From Prochlorococcus sp. AG-402-P16 (GTDB lineage: Bacteria > Cyanobacteriota > Cyanobacteriia > PCC-6307 > Cyanobiaceae), in NCBI GenBank assembly GCA_003216295.1, contig QCJB01000002.1, forward strand, positions 1 to 64,000: DNA of 64,000 nt, given 5' to 3'. The notes under the pieces are model-generated. The model searched no databases, had not been told where the DNA came from, and worked only from the letters and a program-made list of their open reading frames with translations. Shown one piece after another: positions 18,812 to 27,943 of the stretch. How positions within the stretch are numbered: position 1 is the stretch's first letter; the number at the start of each line of letters is the position of its first letter. Position numbers and translations under genes: made by a program.

Positions 18812-20005
18812 TCACAAAAAGGGGGAATTCTCTAGAGTCCATTTACGAGCAACCTGCAAAGCCTCCTGATTTGTAAACAAACGACTATATGCTTTTTCCT
18901 TAGCCAGGTATCGCATCAACTTTCCCAGAGATGGGCCAGGGGGTATCATTAGAGCCTTTTGCAGCAAATGGCCATTAATTGGGGAAGAAGGGTGAAATAG
19001 AGCGTCAGAAGGATCTTTCCAGCGCTTAAACCATTCATTAACATATTTGTTTTCTAGGAAAAGTATTAAAGAAGGTAAATCTTCTTCTAAATCAATATGG
19101 AGTTGGAACCTTTCGTCCTCTGTAAGATTTTCTAGACCAAAATTATTAATTTTTCTCATCCAAAATCTTAGGGTTCTACATCTTTGAATTTGATTTTTAC
19201 TAAATGTTAATTTCGAAAGACCATCGTCACTAATCAAACATATTAGTCTTGCTAATGGAAAAGCATCTTTTAGTTCTTTTGAATAATGTTCTTTTTGATT
19301 AACTACCTTATTGGGAATATCATTGTCATTCCAGTTTTTAAATAATTGCAGTTCTAAGTATGTTTTCCAAAAAGAATGATCCCATTCTGCATCAACTATT
19401 TTCAATATTTCTGTTTTTATTCTTTCTGGAGAGACGTCAATTAACTTGCTTACATTATTTTTTAAAAATCTTTTAGTTTCTTTTTCTATTTCAAAATTTA
19501 ATTCACACATTAATCGAAAACCTCTAATAATCCTAAGAGGATCGTCTATTAAATTTTTTTCACTAATAGCAACAATTTTCTTAGAATATATATCATCTAT
19601 ACCCCCAGTTGGATCAAATAATTGAGGTTCTGACCCTAGCCTTAAGGCAATCGCATTTATCCGAAAATCTCGCCTTAATAAGTCATCTCTAAGGTTGTCA
19701 CCAACCAACCTAGCGAAATCAAGTGTCCATCCATCAACAACTATTCGAGCTATATCTCTGGCTTCATCAAGCATTACAAAAGTTGCATTAATTTTTGTAG
19801 CTAATTTTCTTGTGAACTCGATAGTATTTATTGGTAAAACAAAATCCAAATCAGGTTTACGACTCAATTTCTTTAAAAGTCCATCTCTAATAGAGCCTCC
19901 TACCAAGGCACTTCCTGAGGGAAAATCAGTTATCCTTACAGGCCAACCTTTTGGGTTTAAACTTTTCAAAAGTTCTTTTGACTGTAGTGCCCTATTACTT
20001 CTCAA
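18812..20005 (-). CDS. cca: tRNA nucleotidyltransferase / poly(A) polymerase family (CCA-adding)
   Basis: Adds or repairs the CCA end of tRNAs. The 397-residue class II nucleotidyltransferase has the helical-turn motif LVGGSIRDGLL near 34-44, the catalytic DLDFVLP near 53, RRDFRINAIA near 110 and FDPTGGIDDI near 130. The C-terminal half is the usual helical region. The tRNA-Asn in this window does not encode CCA, so such an enzyme is required. In cyanobacteria, CCA- and A-adding activity can be split between paralogues; which activity this one has is not clear. Confidence 0.88.
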   Translation of the reverse strand: MRSNRALQSKELLKSLNPKGWPVRITDFPSGSALVGGSIRDGLLKKLSRKPDLDFVLPINTIEFTRKLATKINATFVMLDEARDIARIVVDGWTLDFARLVGDNLRDDLLRRDFRINAIALRLGSEPQLFDPTGGIDDIYSKKIVAISEKNLIDDPLRIIRGFRLMCELNFEIEKETKRFLKNNVSKLIDVSPERIKTEILKIVDAEWDHSFWKTYLELQLFKNWNDNDIPNKVVNQKEHYSKELKDAFPLARLICLISDDGLSKLTFSKNQIQRCRTLRFWMRKINNFGLENLTEDERFQLHIDLEEDLPSLILFLENKYVNEWFKRWKDPSDALFHPSSPINGHLLQKALMIPPGPSLGKLMRYLAKEKAYSRLFTNQEALQVARKWTLENSPFL

Positions 20006-20034
20006 AACTTCAAAAAAGGTATAGGTGAAAATTC

Positions 20035-20286
20035 ATGTGCATCTGTGTTGATTGTGCTTGGGTAGATCGATGTAAGACCTACTACAAAGTTGAAGAAAAT
20101 CATGGGGTAAAACATGTATCCAAAAATCCAGACTTTCAAGGACTTAATCCAAAAATACACATCAATATTTCTGAAATGCAAAATAAAGTTATAGGAATCG
20201 AATGGGATGTGAGGGGATGCGATAGCTTTAAACAGGATCAAGGGAAATGGAGCAGGTTAAGGCCAGGAGAAGAAATTCCAAAATAA
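20035..20286 (+). CDS. ycf34: Ycf34 family protein
   Basis: An 83-residue protein conserved in cyanobacteria and algal plastids. The N-terminal MCICVDCAWVDRCKTY has four Cys, matching reported Fe-S binding in Synechocystis Ycf34, which is linked to photosynthetic electron transport. A fifth Cys is in DVRGCDSFKQDQGKW. It is divergent from cca, with 29 bases between the starts, and its end overlaps the ATG of the tsaB-like gene by 40 bases. Confidence 0.92.
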   Translation: MCICVDCAWVDRCKTYYKVEENHGVKHVSKNPDFQGLNPKIHINISEMQNKVIGIEWDVRGCDSFKQDQGKWSRLRPGEEIPK

Positions 20287-20978
20287 TTATCATAATTAAT
20301 CCATTGCAAAATTTCCATACTTCAAATTCAAAATATTTATTAGCCTTACATAGCTGCTCAGAATCTTTTGGGATTGCTGTAAAAGATTTAGAAAATAGAA
20401 AGCCAGAAATAAAAAGAAGAATATTTCATACTGGTCGCTCCTTATCTAATAAATTACTTAGTTGTGTAGACACACTGCTTCCAAAAAAATTCTGGAAGCA
20501 AATTGTTCGTATTTCAGTTGTGACTGGTCCTGGAAGTTTCACCAGCACTAGATTAACACTTTCTATGGCTAGAACTATTTCTCAGCAAATTGATTGTTCG
20601 CTTGATGCCATAAGTTCATTTCACTTAATGGCTCCCAGACTGCAAAAATACCTCCCTAAAAAAAATATATTTGCCCCTTTCTGGATTAAAGATATTTTAC
20701 CAAGAAGAGGAGTTTTAGCTGGTAAGTATCAACTAAAAGAAATCCATAAAAAATCAGAATTTCACGAATATATTGAACTATTATCACCACAATTAATAAA
20801 TAATGAAATAGATTTAAATCCTTCAATTAATGCTTCTGATGATTTAGAAAAAGATATTATTTCTCTTATAAACTATTCTCAATTTCATCATGATAAAAGA
20901 ATTAATTCTAAGTGGGATAAAGCATTACCAATTTATCCAACATCACCAGTAGACAATAAAAAACCTCCTGAATTCTAA
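20247..20978 (+). CDS. tsaB: TsaB-like protein (tRNA t6A modification)
   Basis: Partner of TsaD in making N6-threonylcarbamoyladenosine at position 37 of ANN-decoding tRNAs. The sequence has LLALHSCSESFGIAVKD near 31, the conserved VVTGPGSFTSTRLTLSMART near 91, and a shortened C-terminal region. ATG 20247 gives 243 residues with a basic N-terminus overlapping ycf34; TTG 20304 would give 224 residues beginning just before the conserved core and would reduce the overlap. The start is therefore uncertain. The family is clear, though more divergent than usual. Confidence 0.83.
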   Translation: MEQVKARRRNSKIIIIINPLQNFHTSNSKYLLALHSCSESFGIAVKDLENRKPEIKRRIFHTGRSLSNKLLSCVDTLLPKKFWKQIVRISVVTGPGSFTSTRLTLSMARTISQQIDCSLDAISSFHLMAPRLQKYLPKKNIFAPFWIKDILPRRGVLAGKYQLKEIHKKSEFHEYIELLSPQLINNEIDLNPSINASDDLEKDIISLINYSQFHHDKRINSKWDKALPIYPTSPVDNKKPPEF

Positions 20979-21005
20979 GATATTTTTACCAGAAAATTTC
21001 TAAAT

Positions 21006-21698
21006 TTATCTTGAATGACTGTTTATTAGGCCTTGATCTAACATTGAATTTATAGCTAATTGAATTTCTTTAGTAGTTGATATCAAATCCTCTTTTTTTC
21101 TTGTTGAAGGAGGTTGAATTAATTCTCCAACCCTCAAATGAATAGATACTAATCTTGGGAAAAAAGAACCTTTTGGGAAGGCTCTATGGCTATTGACTAT
21201 TGCCACTGGAAGGACAGGAGAACCTGTTCTTGCCGCCAAAAGAGCAGCTCCTGGCTTGGGTTCATTAACTCTTCCATTATCTTGCCTAGTTCCATCAAGG
21301 AATACGCCTGTGGCCCAACCTTCAACTAATCGCTTTGAAGCAGTTCTTATAGCCTCTCGATCACCAGTGCCTCTATTAACTTTGTAGGCACCACACGCAG
21401 AAATTATAAATGACAAAATTGGAACTCTAAAAAGTTCAGATTTAGCCATGAAAGCTACAGGGCGTCCAAGTGCATGCCCTAAAATTGGTGGATCTAAATG
21501 AGAGCCATGATTTGATACAACAACAACTCCACCAGTCTTAGGTAAATTCGAGATCCCTGATGTTTTCCCTCTAAATAACAATCGAAAAATTGGAAAAACA
21601 AATAAATAACTTACGCACCCATAAACGAAACTTTGTCTGGGAGTGTCTTTATTTAATTTTTCCAGTCCTTGCACTACTTTTAATTTCTTCAAAATCAA
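21006..21698 (-). CDS. plsC: 1-acyl-sn-glycerol-3-phosphate acyltransferase
   Basis: Adds the second acyl chain to form phosphatidic acid at the membrane. The 230-residue protein has the NHGSHLDPPILG motif (HX4D) near 64, FLDGTRQDNGRVNEPKPG near 134 (the EGTR motif as DGTR), and PVLPVAIVN near 160. It overlaps fabD by 4 bases and is the last gene of the rpaB-plsX-fabH-fabD-plsC run. Confidence 0.92.
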   Translation of the reverse strand: MILKKLKVVQGLEKLNKDTPRQSFVYGCVSYLFVFPIFRLLFRGKTSGISNLPKTGGVVVVSNHGSHLDPPILGHALGRPVAFMAKSELFRVPILSFIISACGAYKVNRGTGDREAIRTASKRLVEGWATGVFLDGTRQDNGRVNEPKPGAALLAARTGSPVLPVAIVNSHRAFPKGSFFPRLVSIHLRVGELIQPPSTRKKEDLISTTKEIQLAINSMLDQGLINSHSR

Positions 21699-22591
21699 TA
21701 ACCCAAGTCAGCCGCATTTGCTACTTGATTAATCAAGACATTCTTCATTGATCGCTTAGCAAGGCCACTGAGTACATTTCCAGGTCCAATCTCAATCAAC
21801 GAAGTTACCCCTTCATTTTGCATAACAGTCATAGTCTCTCGCCATCGTACTCCAGTTGTCATTTGTTTTTTTAAGCGATCCTTCAATATTGAACCTTTTA
21901 ATGCTGGACTTGGATCTACGTTACTAAGGACAGGTAATTTGGCATCATTAAAATTTACTTTATCAAGTTCTTCAGAAAAACTATTTGATGCTTCAGTCAT
22001 AAAAATGGAATGGAAAGCACCTGAAACATTTAAAGGTATTGCTCTTTTGCATTTCAAATTATCTGCTACTTTCTTTACTGCTTCAGGTGAGCCAGATAAA
22101 ACAACTTGAGAATCACTATTGTCATTTGCTATGGCAGCATCTTCAGTTTCTCTAATCAAGTCATTTAATTCATTTCTATCAAATCCCATAATTGCAATCA
22201 TTGATCCTCCTCCTGCAGAAGCCATCAATTCAGATCTTTTCTTTAGTAACAATAAAGCTGTCTCGACATTTAGAACCTCAGCAGAATAAAGACTAACGAA
22301 TTCACCAAGGCTATGACCCGCAACCATTTGCGCCTTCCTTCCTTGACTTTTTAAATTATCCACCAGAAGTGATTCAACTACAAAAAGTGCAGGTTGCGTA
22401 TTTCTTGTATCGTTCAAATCAAATGTCTCTTCATTAGAAACGTTCTCTCCATTGCAAATCTTCCAAAGATCTCTTCCAAGAATTTGAGAAGCCAATTCAA
22501 AACGATCTCTCGAGCCAGGCAATTCAACTAATGAATTTGCCATACCTATTTTTTGAGAACCTTGTCCAGGAAACACCCAGGCAATAGTCAT
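21695..22591 (-). CDS. fabD: malonyl-CoA:ACP transacylase
   Basis: Loads malonyl units on acyl carrier protein for fatty acid synthesis. The 298-residue protein has the N-terminal WVFPGQGSQKIGMA, the nucleophile serine in VAGHSLGEFVSLYSAEVL near 91, and the catalytic His in SGAFHSIFM near 198. Length is normal. It lies 27 bases after fabH and overlaps plsC by 4 bases. Confidence 0.96.
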   Translation of the reverse strand: MTIAWVFPGQGSQKIGMANSLVELPGSRDRFELASQILGRDLWKICNGENVSNEETFDLNDTRNTQPALFVVESLLVDNLKSQGRKAQMVAGHSLGEFVSLYSAEVLNVETALLLLKKRSELMASAGGGSMIAIMGFDRNELNDLIRETEDAAIANDNSDSQVVLSGSPEAVKKVADNLKCKRAIPLNVSGAFHSIFMTEASNSFSEELDKVNFNDAKLPVLSNVDPSPALKGSILKDRLKKQMTTGVRWRETMTVMQNEGVTSLIEIGPGNVLSGLAKRSMKNVLINQVANAADLGY

Positions 22592-22618
22592 GATTTCTTT
22601 AGTTAATTCTTTAATAGC

Positions 22619-23635
22619 CTAATGGGGACCTTGCCAATAAAACAAAGCTGCACCCCAACTCAAACCTGCGCCAAATCCACTACATGCGATTAAATCTCCG
22701 GATTTAATTCTTTCATTTCTAACTGCCTCATCAAGCATCAAAGGTATAGTAGCTGCTGAGGTATTTCCATAATTTTCTAAGTTAGATAAAACTTTTTCGG
22801 AAGGTATTGAAAATCTTGCAGCCACAGCATCAAGAATTCTTTGATTGGCCTGGTGTAATAAAAGCCAATCTAACTTCTCTGATTCAATTTTATATCTATC
22901 TAAAAGTTCTCCTAGAATTATTGGTACTTCTTTAACTGCAAATTTATAAACTTCCTTGCCTTCCATATTTATAGGTTGATATCCACCTCTTTGGTGAGTA
23001 AATCCTCTAACTAAATCTGAAAACATATTTGATTGAGAGAGATTTAGGCACTCTCCTCTTTTTCCATCAGATTTCAAACCATATCCAATAAGACCACTAT
23101 CTCCATTAGAAGCCTCAATGGCAACTGCTCCTGCCCCATCACCAAATAAAACACAAGTCTTTCTATCGTCCCAATCAACCCATTTTGATAATTGATCGGC
23201 ACCAATAACAATTGCTCTTTTCATAGAGCCAGAAAATATATATTGTGATGCAGTTACCAAAGCAAACAAAAAACCACTGCAAGCAGCAGTCAAATCAAAA
23301 GCAACTGCATTTGTAGCTCCCAAGTTTGATTGGATTTTAGGAGCCGATCCAAACAAATCTTCAGGTGTAGATGTTGCAAGAATTATTAAATCAACAGATT
23401 TCTCATCCCATTTAGCCATTTTTATTGCACTTCGAGCAGCATCGCTAGCCAAATCAATTAGAGACTCATTTTCACCAATCACTCGTCTTTGGCGAATACC
23501 TGTCCTTGTCCTAATCCATTCGTCATTAGTTTCAACTCTCTGACTAAGCTCGTCATTATGAATAATTTGTTGTGGGGTAGCGCTTCCACACCCCACAAAA
23601 GATACAGCCGAATTGAATGAAGAGTTGCTATTCAA
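22619..23635 (-). CDS. fabH: beta-ketoacyl-ACP synthase III
   Basis: Starts fatty acid synthesis by condensing acetyl-CoA with malonyl-ACP. The 338-residue thiolase-fold protein has the catalytic Cys in LTAACSGFLFALV near 120, His in LLLHQANQRI near 260 and Asn in NYGNTSAATIPLML near 290. The N-terminal part has TRTGIRQRRV near 43. It sits 52 bases after plsX on the same strand. Confidence 0.96.
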   Translation of the reverse strand: MNSNSSFNSAVSFVGCGSATPQQIIHNDELSQRVETNDEWIRTRTGIRQRRVIGENESLIDLASDAARSAIKMAKWDEKSVDLIILATSTPEDLFGSAPKIQSNLGATNAVAFDLTAACSGFLFALVTASQYIFSGSMKRAIVIGADQLSKWVDWDDRKTCVLFGDGAGAVAIEASNGDSGLIGYGLKSDGKRGECLNLSQSNMFSDLVRGFTHQRGGYQPINMEGKEVYKFAVKEVPIILGELLDRYKIESEKLDWLLLHQANQRILDAVAARFSIPSEKVLSNLENYGNTSAATIPLMLDEAVRNERIKSGDLIACSGFGAGLSWGAALFYWQGPH

Positions 23636-23687
23636 ATCTAAAAAAGTCCCTCAATTCATAAGTAAATAACATGCTAGGCAGCTCAAT

Positions 23688-25010
23688 TCAGACCTTTAAA
23701 ATATTTGGCTTATTTAATTCCGCCAAATCGTCCATTACTCCATGGCTAGCGGCTGAATGAACAACTCTCAAAGCACTTAAGACAGACAAAGCTTTACTAC
23801 CTCCATGACCAATAACGCAAATTCCATTAATTCCAAGCAATAAAGCTCCACCATGCTCAGCATGATCTAGTCGCTTCTTTATTCGTTTTAAGTTGTTTCT
23901 CAAAAAAGCAGACCCAACTTTTCCACGTCTTCCTCTAGGTAGTTCAGCCCTCAAGACTCCTAAAAGAACACTTCCAACTGATTCAAGGAATTTCAACAAT
24001 ACGTTTCCTGTAAATCCATCACAAACAACTACATCAAATTCTCCGGATAGGACATCTCGACCTTCGCAATTCCCAGCAAAATGAAAACGTTTTTCCTCAG
24101 TTAAAAGCTCATAAGTCGCCAAGGAAAGATCATTCCCTTTGCAAGATTCTTCTCCAATATTTAATAATCCTATTCGAGGTTTATCTACTTGTAAAACATC
24201 TCGGCAATATATATTTCCTAGAAGAGCAAATTGATGTAAGTAGGCTGGTTTGCAATCCATATTTGCTCCAACATCTAAAACCAATACAGGTTGCCCTGGG
24301 TCTTTTGTTGGAAATAATGCACCAATTGCAGGTCGATCAATTCCTTTTAAACGTCCTAATTTAAAAATGGCAGAAGCCATTAATGCTCCCGAATTACCTG
24401 CTGAATAGACTCCCATGGCTTTTCCCTCTTTAACCAACTTCATAGCTATATTTATACTTGCATCTTTTTTTTTGCGAACCGCAGTAGCTTCTTCATCCAT
24501 GCCTACTGAAGGTCCACTTGGAATTAATTCAAAATTTCCATTTTTTATGGCCTGATCAAGCGAGTCAGATAAACCAAATTCAGCAGCTGCTTTTTCTACT
24601 TTTTCAATTTCACCAACAAACTTAATCTTCAAGGGCAATAAATTCAAAGATTTTAAACACCCCTCAAGAATTGATGCAGGAGCAAAATCTCCTCCCATTC
24701 CATCAACAGACACCCAGATTCTCTCAGAATCTTTAATTGATAATTTTGTCTGAATATTTTCTCCTCCTTGCAATCTTCTTAGCGGATCAAAAACAAATGG
24801 TTCAAGGGTACTTCTTGCTATTGATCCAGCGCTTGTAACGACTGAACCCGCATTGGAAACAACTGTTCCTGCAACATTCCCAGCTACGGTCGCTGAACTT
24901 GTAGCTGTGTCAACAAGACTAGTTACTGCAGAATTTCGGCGATACCAGATAACCAATCGTCTAATTGCCTTAGAGCGATTTGTTTTAGTATTGAAGTTAT
25001 TTTTTTCCAC
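23688..25010 (-). CDS. plsX: phosphate acyltransferase PlsX with long N-terminal extension
   Basis: Makes acyl-phosphate from acyl-ACP, the entry to phospholipid synthesis. The core begins near residue 98 (IWVSVDGMGGDFAP) and has DEEATAVRKKKDASINIAMK near 165, SAGNSGALMASA near 197 and VCDGFTGNVLLK near 325. The total of 440 residues is about 95 longer than usual. The extra N-terminus starts basic (RSKAIRRLVIWYRRNS) and then has about 35 residues almost only of Ala, Val, Ser, Thr, Gly and Asn, a composition that suggests an amphipathic or membrane-touching helix. It lies five bases after rpaB. Confidence 0.94.
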   Translation of the reverse strand: MEKNNFNTKTNRSKAIRRLVIWYRRNSAVTSLVDTATSSATVAGNVAGTVVSNAGSVVTSAGSIARSTLEPFVFDPLRRLQGGENIQTKLSIKDSERIWVSVDGMGGDFAPASILEGCLKSLNLLPLKIKFVGEIEKVEKAAAEFGLSDSLDQAIKNGNFELIPSGPSVGMDEEATAVRKKKDASINIAMKLVKEGKAMGVYSAGNSGALMASAIFKLGRLKGIDRPAIGALFPTKDPGQPVLVLDVGANMDCKPAYLHQFALLGNIYCRDVLQVDKPRIGLLNIGEESCKGNDLSLATYELLTEEKRFHFAGNCEGRDVLSGEFDVVVCDGFTGNVLLKFLESVGSVLLGVLRAELPRGRRGKVGSAFLRNNLKRIKKRLDHAEHGGALLLGINGICVIGHGGSKALSVLSALRVVHSAASHGVMDDLAELNKPNILKV

Positions 25011-25015
25011 TTGAT

Positions 25016-25762
25016 TTATGATCCTTGAGGAATCATAGAATCGACTATTCTCTGAAAAAGATAACCAGTTCCTCTAGCAGTAAGGATTAATTCTGGATTA
25101 GCAGGATCATCTTCAAGTTTTGATCTAAGTCTAGAAATATGAACATCTACTACTCTGGTATCTACATGCCTCTCTGGGGTATAACCCCAAACTTCTTTAA
25201 GTATTTCCCCTCGGCTAAACGGTTCTCCTGAACGGCTTACCAACAATTCTAAAAGACTAAATTCCATACCCGTCAATCTTATACGTTCATCATTTCTGTA
25301 TACCTGTCTCTTATTAGTGTCTATCTTTAAATTCATAACCGCAATTACCCCAGAGTTGGGTAATCCAGCTATTTGTTCTTTTTCAACTCGTCTTAAAACA
25401 CATCTAATTCTTGCTTCCAATTCTTTTGGACTAAATGGCTTGACAACATAATCATCTGCACCAAGCTCTAAACCAGTAATTCTGTCTGCAACATCTCCCA
25501 ATGCTGTCAGCATAACTATAGGTACATCTGATTCCTTCCTTAGTTCCTGACAGACGCCATAACCATCTAATTTGGGCATCATGACGTCAAGCACAACTAA
25601 ATCAGGCTCACAATTCCTGAAAAGGTCCAGAGCCTCATTGCCATCACAAGCCGTAACAACTTGATAGCCAATCATTGATAGGCGAGTTTCTAGAATCCTC
25701 CTGATACTGGCCTCATCATCAGCCACGAGGATAGTTTCCTTTGATGGACTAGTGGCCGTCAT
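25016..25762 (-). CDS. rpaB: response regulator RpaB (Ycf27)
   Basis: OmpR-type regulator that in cyanobacteria binds HLR1 sites and controls high-light genes, PSI genes and hli genes. The 248-residue protein has a receiver at about 8-122 with the acidic pair in DDEAS, phospho-acceptor Asp in LVVLDVMMPKLDGYG near 58 and Lys in YVVKPFSPKELEAR. The C-terminal winged helix has GMEFSLLELLVSRSGEPFSR and TRVVDVHISRLRSKLEDDP. It is divergent from radA and only five bases before plsX, so it may be co-transcribed with the lipid genes. Confidence 0.93.
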   Translation of the reverse strand: MTATSPSKETILVADDEASIRRILETRLSMIGYQVVTACDGNEALDLFRNCEPDLVVLDVMMPKLDGYGVCQELRKESDVPIVMLTALGDVADRITGLELGADDYVVKPFSPKELEARIRCVLRRVEKEQIAGLPNSGVIAVMNLKIDTNKRQVYRNDERIRLTGMEFSLLELLVSRSGEPFSRGEILKEVWGYTPERHVDTRVVDVHISRLRSKLEDDPANPELILTARGTGYLFQRIVDSMIPQGS

Positions 25763-25867
25763 TTGTTCTTTAGCTTTGGCGGCTGCAAAAAGATCTTAAA
25801 TGAAGGAGATCCCACAATGAAAGATCAACCTTTATTCAACTACAGCCAACTTCCTTTTTACAACTAA

Positions 25868-27250
25868 GTGTCTCGTTCTGTCTCTATTTATGTCTGTCAA
25901 AGTTGTGGTGCGCAAACCAGGCAATTCTTTGGCCGCTGCAGCAATTGTGGAGAATGGAACTCAATAATAGAGGAAAAAATCCATCGAAAATCAGATAAAT
26001 CAATTTACACAAAGATTAATTCTCCTAAAGAGCAATCTCCATATCGTTCCCAACTAATAAGCCACACAAAAAACCTAAAAACCGAGAGAATCCCAAGTGG
26101 ATACGAAGAACTTGATCGAGTCCTAGGCGGAGGATTAGTGCCTGGATCACTTGTTTTAATTGGAGGAGACCCAGGGATAGGTAAAAGCACTCTGATTTTG
26201 CAAAGTGCCACTGCTATGGCTCATGAGAGAGCAGTTCTTTATGTCTCTGCTGAAGAATCTGCTGAACAGGTAAAAATCCGGTGGAATCGAATTGAAGAAT
26301 CAGATTCCAAGCTTCACTTATTAGCTGAAACAGATCTAGAGCTAATTATTGAAGAGCTTACCTCTTTAAAACCTGAAGTTGCAGTCATTGACAGTATTCA
26401 AGCTTTAAATGATCAAAATTTATCAAGTTCTCCTGGATCAGTTGCCCAAGTAAGAGAATGTTCATCTGCTTTACAGCAAATTGCTAAAAGAGAAAACATA
26501 TCTCTAATAATTATTGGTCACGTTACAAAAGATGGGATGCTAGCTGGACCAAAGGTTCTAGAGCATCTTGTTGATGCTGTACTGACCTTTGAAGGAGATA
26601 GATTCGCATCTCACAGACTACTTAGAGGGGTTAAAAATCGATTTGGCGCCACTTGTGAGCTAGGTGTATTCGAAATGCAAACAGATGGCTTATCTGAGGT
26701 TTCCAATCCAAGCGAATTATTTTTAAGCAAAACCTCTGCTCCTGGTATTTCAACAATTGTTACTTGTGAAGGCACAAGACCCTTAGCTATAGATCTACAA
26801 GCACTATTAAATCCAACAAGTTATTCTAGTCCAAGACGAACCACAACAGGAATCGAAATAAATAGGCTTCATCAAATCTTGGCAGTTTTGGAAAAACATA
26901 TGAATCTCACACTTTCAAGATTTGATTGTTACGCAGCTGTTGCTGGAGGACTGCAGGTGGAAGAACCAGGGGCAGATCTAGGTATCGCAGCTGCAATAGT
27001 TTCTAGCTTTAAAAATATTGAACTTGAAGAAGGTATGGTATTTATTGGTGAAATAGGTCTTGCAGGGCAATTAAGATTGGTTAGACAAATGCAACAAAGA
27101 ATTAATGAAGTTATTCGGCTTGGATATAATAAATTAATTATTCCAGAAGGAATAAATACATATGAATATGAAGAAAATAAAAATATAAAAATATTTAAAG
27201 CTTCCAACATAAATCAAGCTTTAATTTATGCATTAAGTAGTAAAGAATAA
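25868..27250 (+). CDS. radA: DNA repair protein RadA
   Basis: RecA-like ATPase that promotes branch migration in recombination. The 460-residue protein has an N-terminal zinc finger (CQSCGAQTRQFFGRCSNCGE at 9-28), Walker A GGDPGIGKST near 100, the family motif VKNRFGATCELGVFEM near 257, and a Lon-like C-terminal domain. The start is GTG 25868. It is divergent from rpaB, with a 105-base gap between their starts, and its stop is ten bases from the convergent ycf3 stop. Confidence 0.96.
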   Translation: MSRSVSIYVCQSCGAQTRQFFGRCSNCGEWNSIIEEKIHRKSDKSIYTKINSPKEQSPYRSQLISHTKNLKTERIPSGYEELDRVLGGGLVPGSLVLIGGDPGIGKSTLILQSATAMAHERAVLYVSAEESAEQVKIRWNRIEESDSKLHLLAETDLELIIEELTSLKPEVAVIDSIQALNDQNLSSSPGSVAQVRECSSALQQIAKRENISLIIIGHVTKDGMLAGPKVLEHLVDAVLTFEGDRFASHRLLRGVKNRFGATCELGVFEMQTDGLSEVSNPSELFLSKTSAPGISTIVTCEGTRPLAIDLQALLNPTSYSSPRRTTTGIEINRLHQILAVLEKHMNLTLSRFDCYAAVAGGLQVEEPGADLGIAAAIVSSFKNIELEEGMVFIGEIGLAGQLRLVRQMQQRINEVIRLGYNKLIIPEGINTYEYEENKNIKIFKASNINQALIYALSSKE

Positions 27251-27260
27251 ACTTACTCCT

Positions 27261-27782
27261 TTATAAATAAACATCAACATTACCTCTCCCAGTTGTTTTC
27301 AACCAATTCTCAATATCTAAATATCCACCAGGGTATAGACGAACAGCTTTACTCCAAACATCTGCTGCCTGATCAAACCAGATATCTCCTTCATCCTGAT
27401 TGCCATTCCTCTGAGCAATTCTGCCTCTTTTCTCATAAATCAATCCCATATTTTTCAAGCAGGATGGTTGCTTTGGATTTTGTTCCAAAGCTTTTTTATA
27501 AGTATTTAAAGCCCTATCTTCGTCTCCATTACTCATATAAATAATTGCCATGTTTTTTAATGTCTCTCCTCTATCAACTTGATTGTCTTCTAGTTTCAAA
27601 CTCTCCTCGTAATACTCTAGCGCCTCTGAATAATCTCCATCATTCTGAGCAGCTAATCCTTTTCGATAATAAAGATAAGCTTCTTTTTCTTTAGATGCGA
27701 TAGGCATGACTTTCACTATCCCTTCAGCCATCTTCGTAAAGGCCTTATCAAGAAAATTGTCTTTGTTTTGACTACGAGGCAC
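27261..27782 (-). CDS. ycf3: photosystem I assembly protein Ycf3
   Basis: TPR protein required to assemble PSI. The 173-residue form starts at GTG 27782 with [14 protein letters not shown], the usual start of the family (MPRSQ...), so I reject ATG 27845, which would add 21 unrelated residues. TPR units lie at about 35-68, 72-105 and 120-153 ([40 protein letters not shown]). The C-terminus ends [10 protein letters not shown], as in homologues. It is convergent with radA. Confidence 0.95.
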   Translation of the reverse strand: MPRSQNKDNFLDKAFTKMAEGIVKVMPIASKEKEAYLYYRKGLAAQNDGDYSEALEYYEESLKLEDNQVDRGETLKNMAIIYMSNGDEDRALNTYKKALEQNPKQPSCLKNMGLIYEKRGRIAQRNGNQDEGDIWFDQAADVWSKAVRLYPGGYLDIENWLKTTGRGNVDVYL

Positions 27783-27943
27783 AATTGAACCTATATCAAT
27801 ACTTATAATTCTATCCTGCCTGGAAGTAAGAAAATTGGATAACAATAATGAATTTACTTTTTATGTATGAAGAAATTATTAAATGAATGCAACCTGCTGT
27901 TTATTTATTAAATTTAAAATAAGTATCAAGAATTTATATTCCC

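Noticed and set aside
27783..27845. Longer ycf3 starting at ATG 27845
   Set aside because: The extra 21 residues do not match the family, which starts at PRSQ; GTG 27782 fits.
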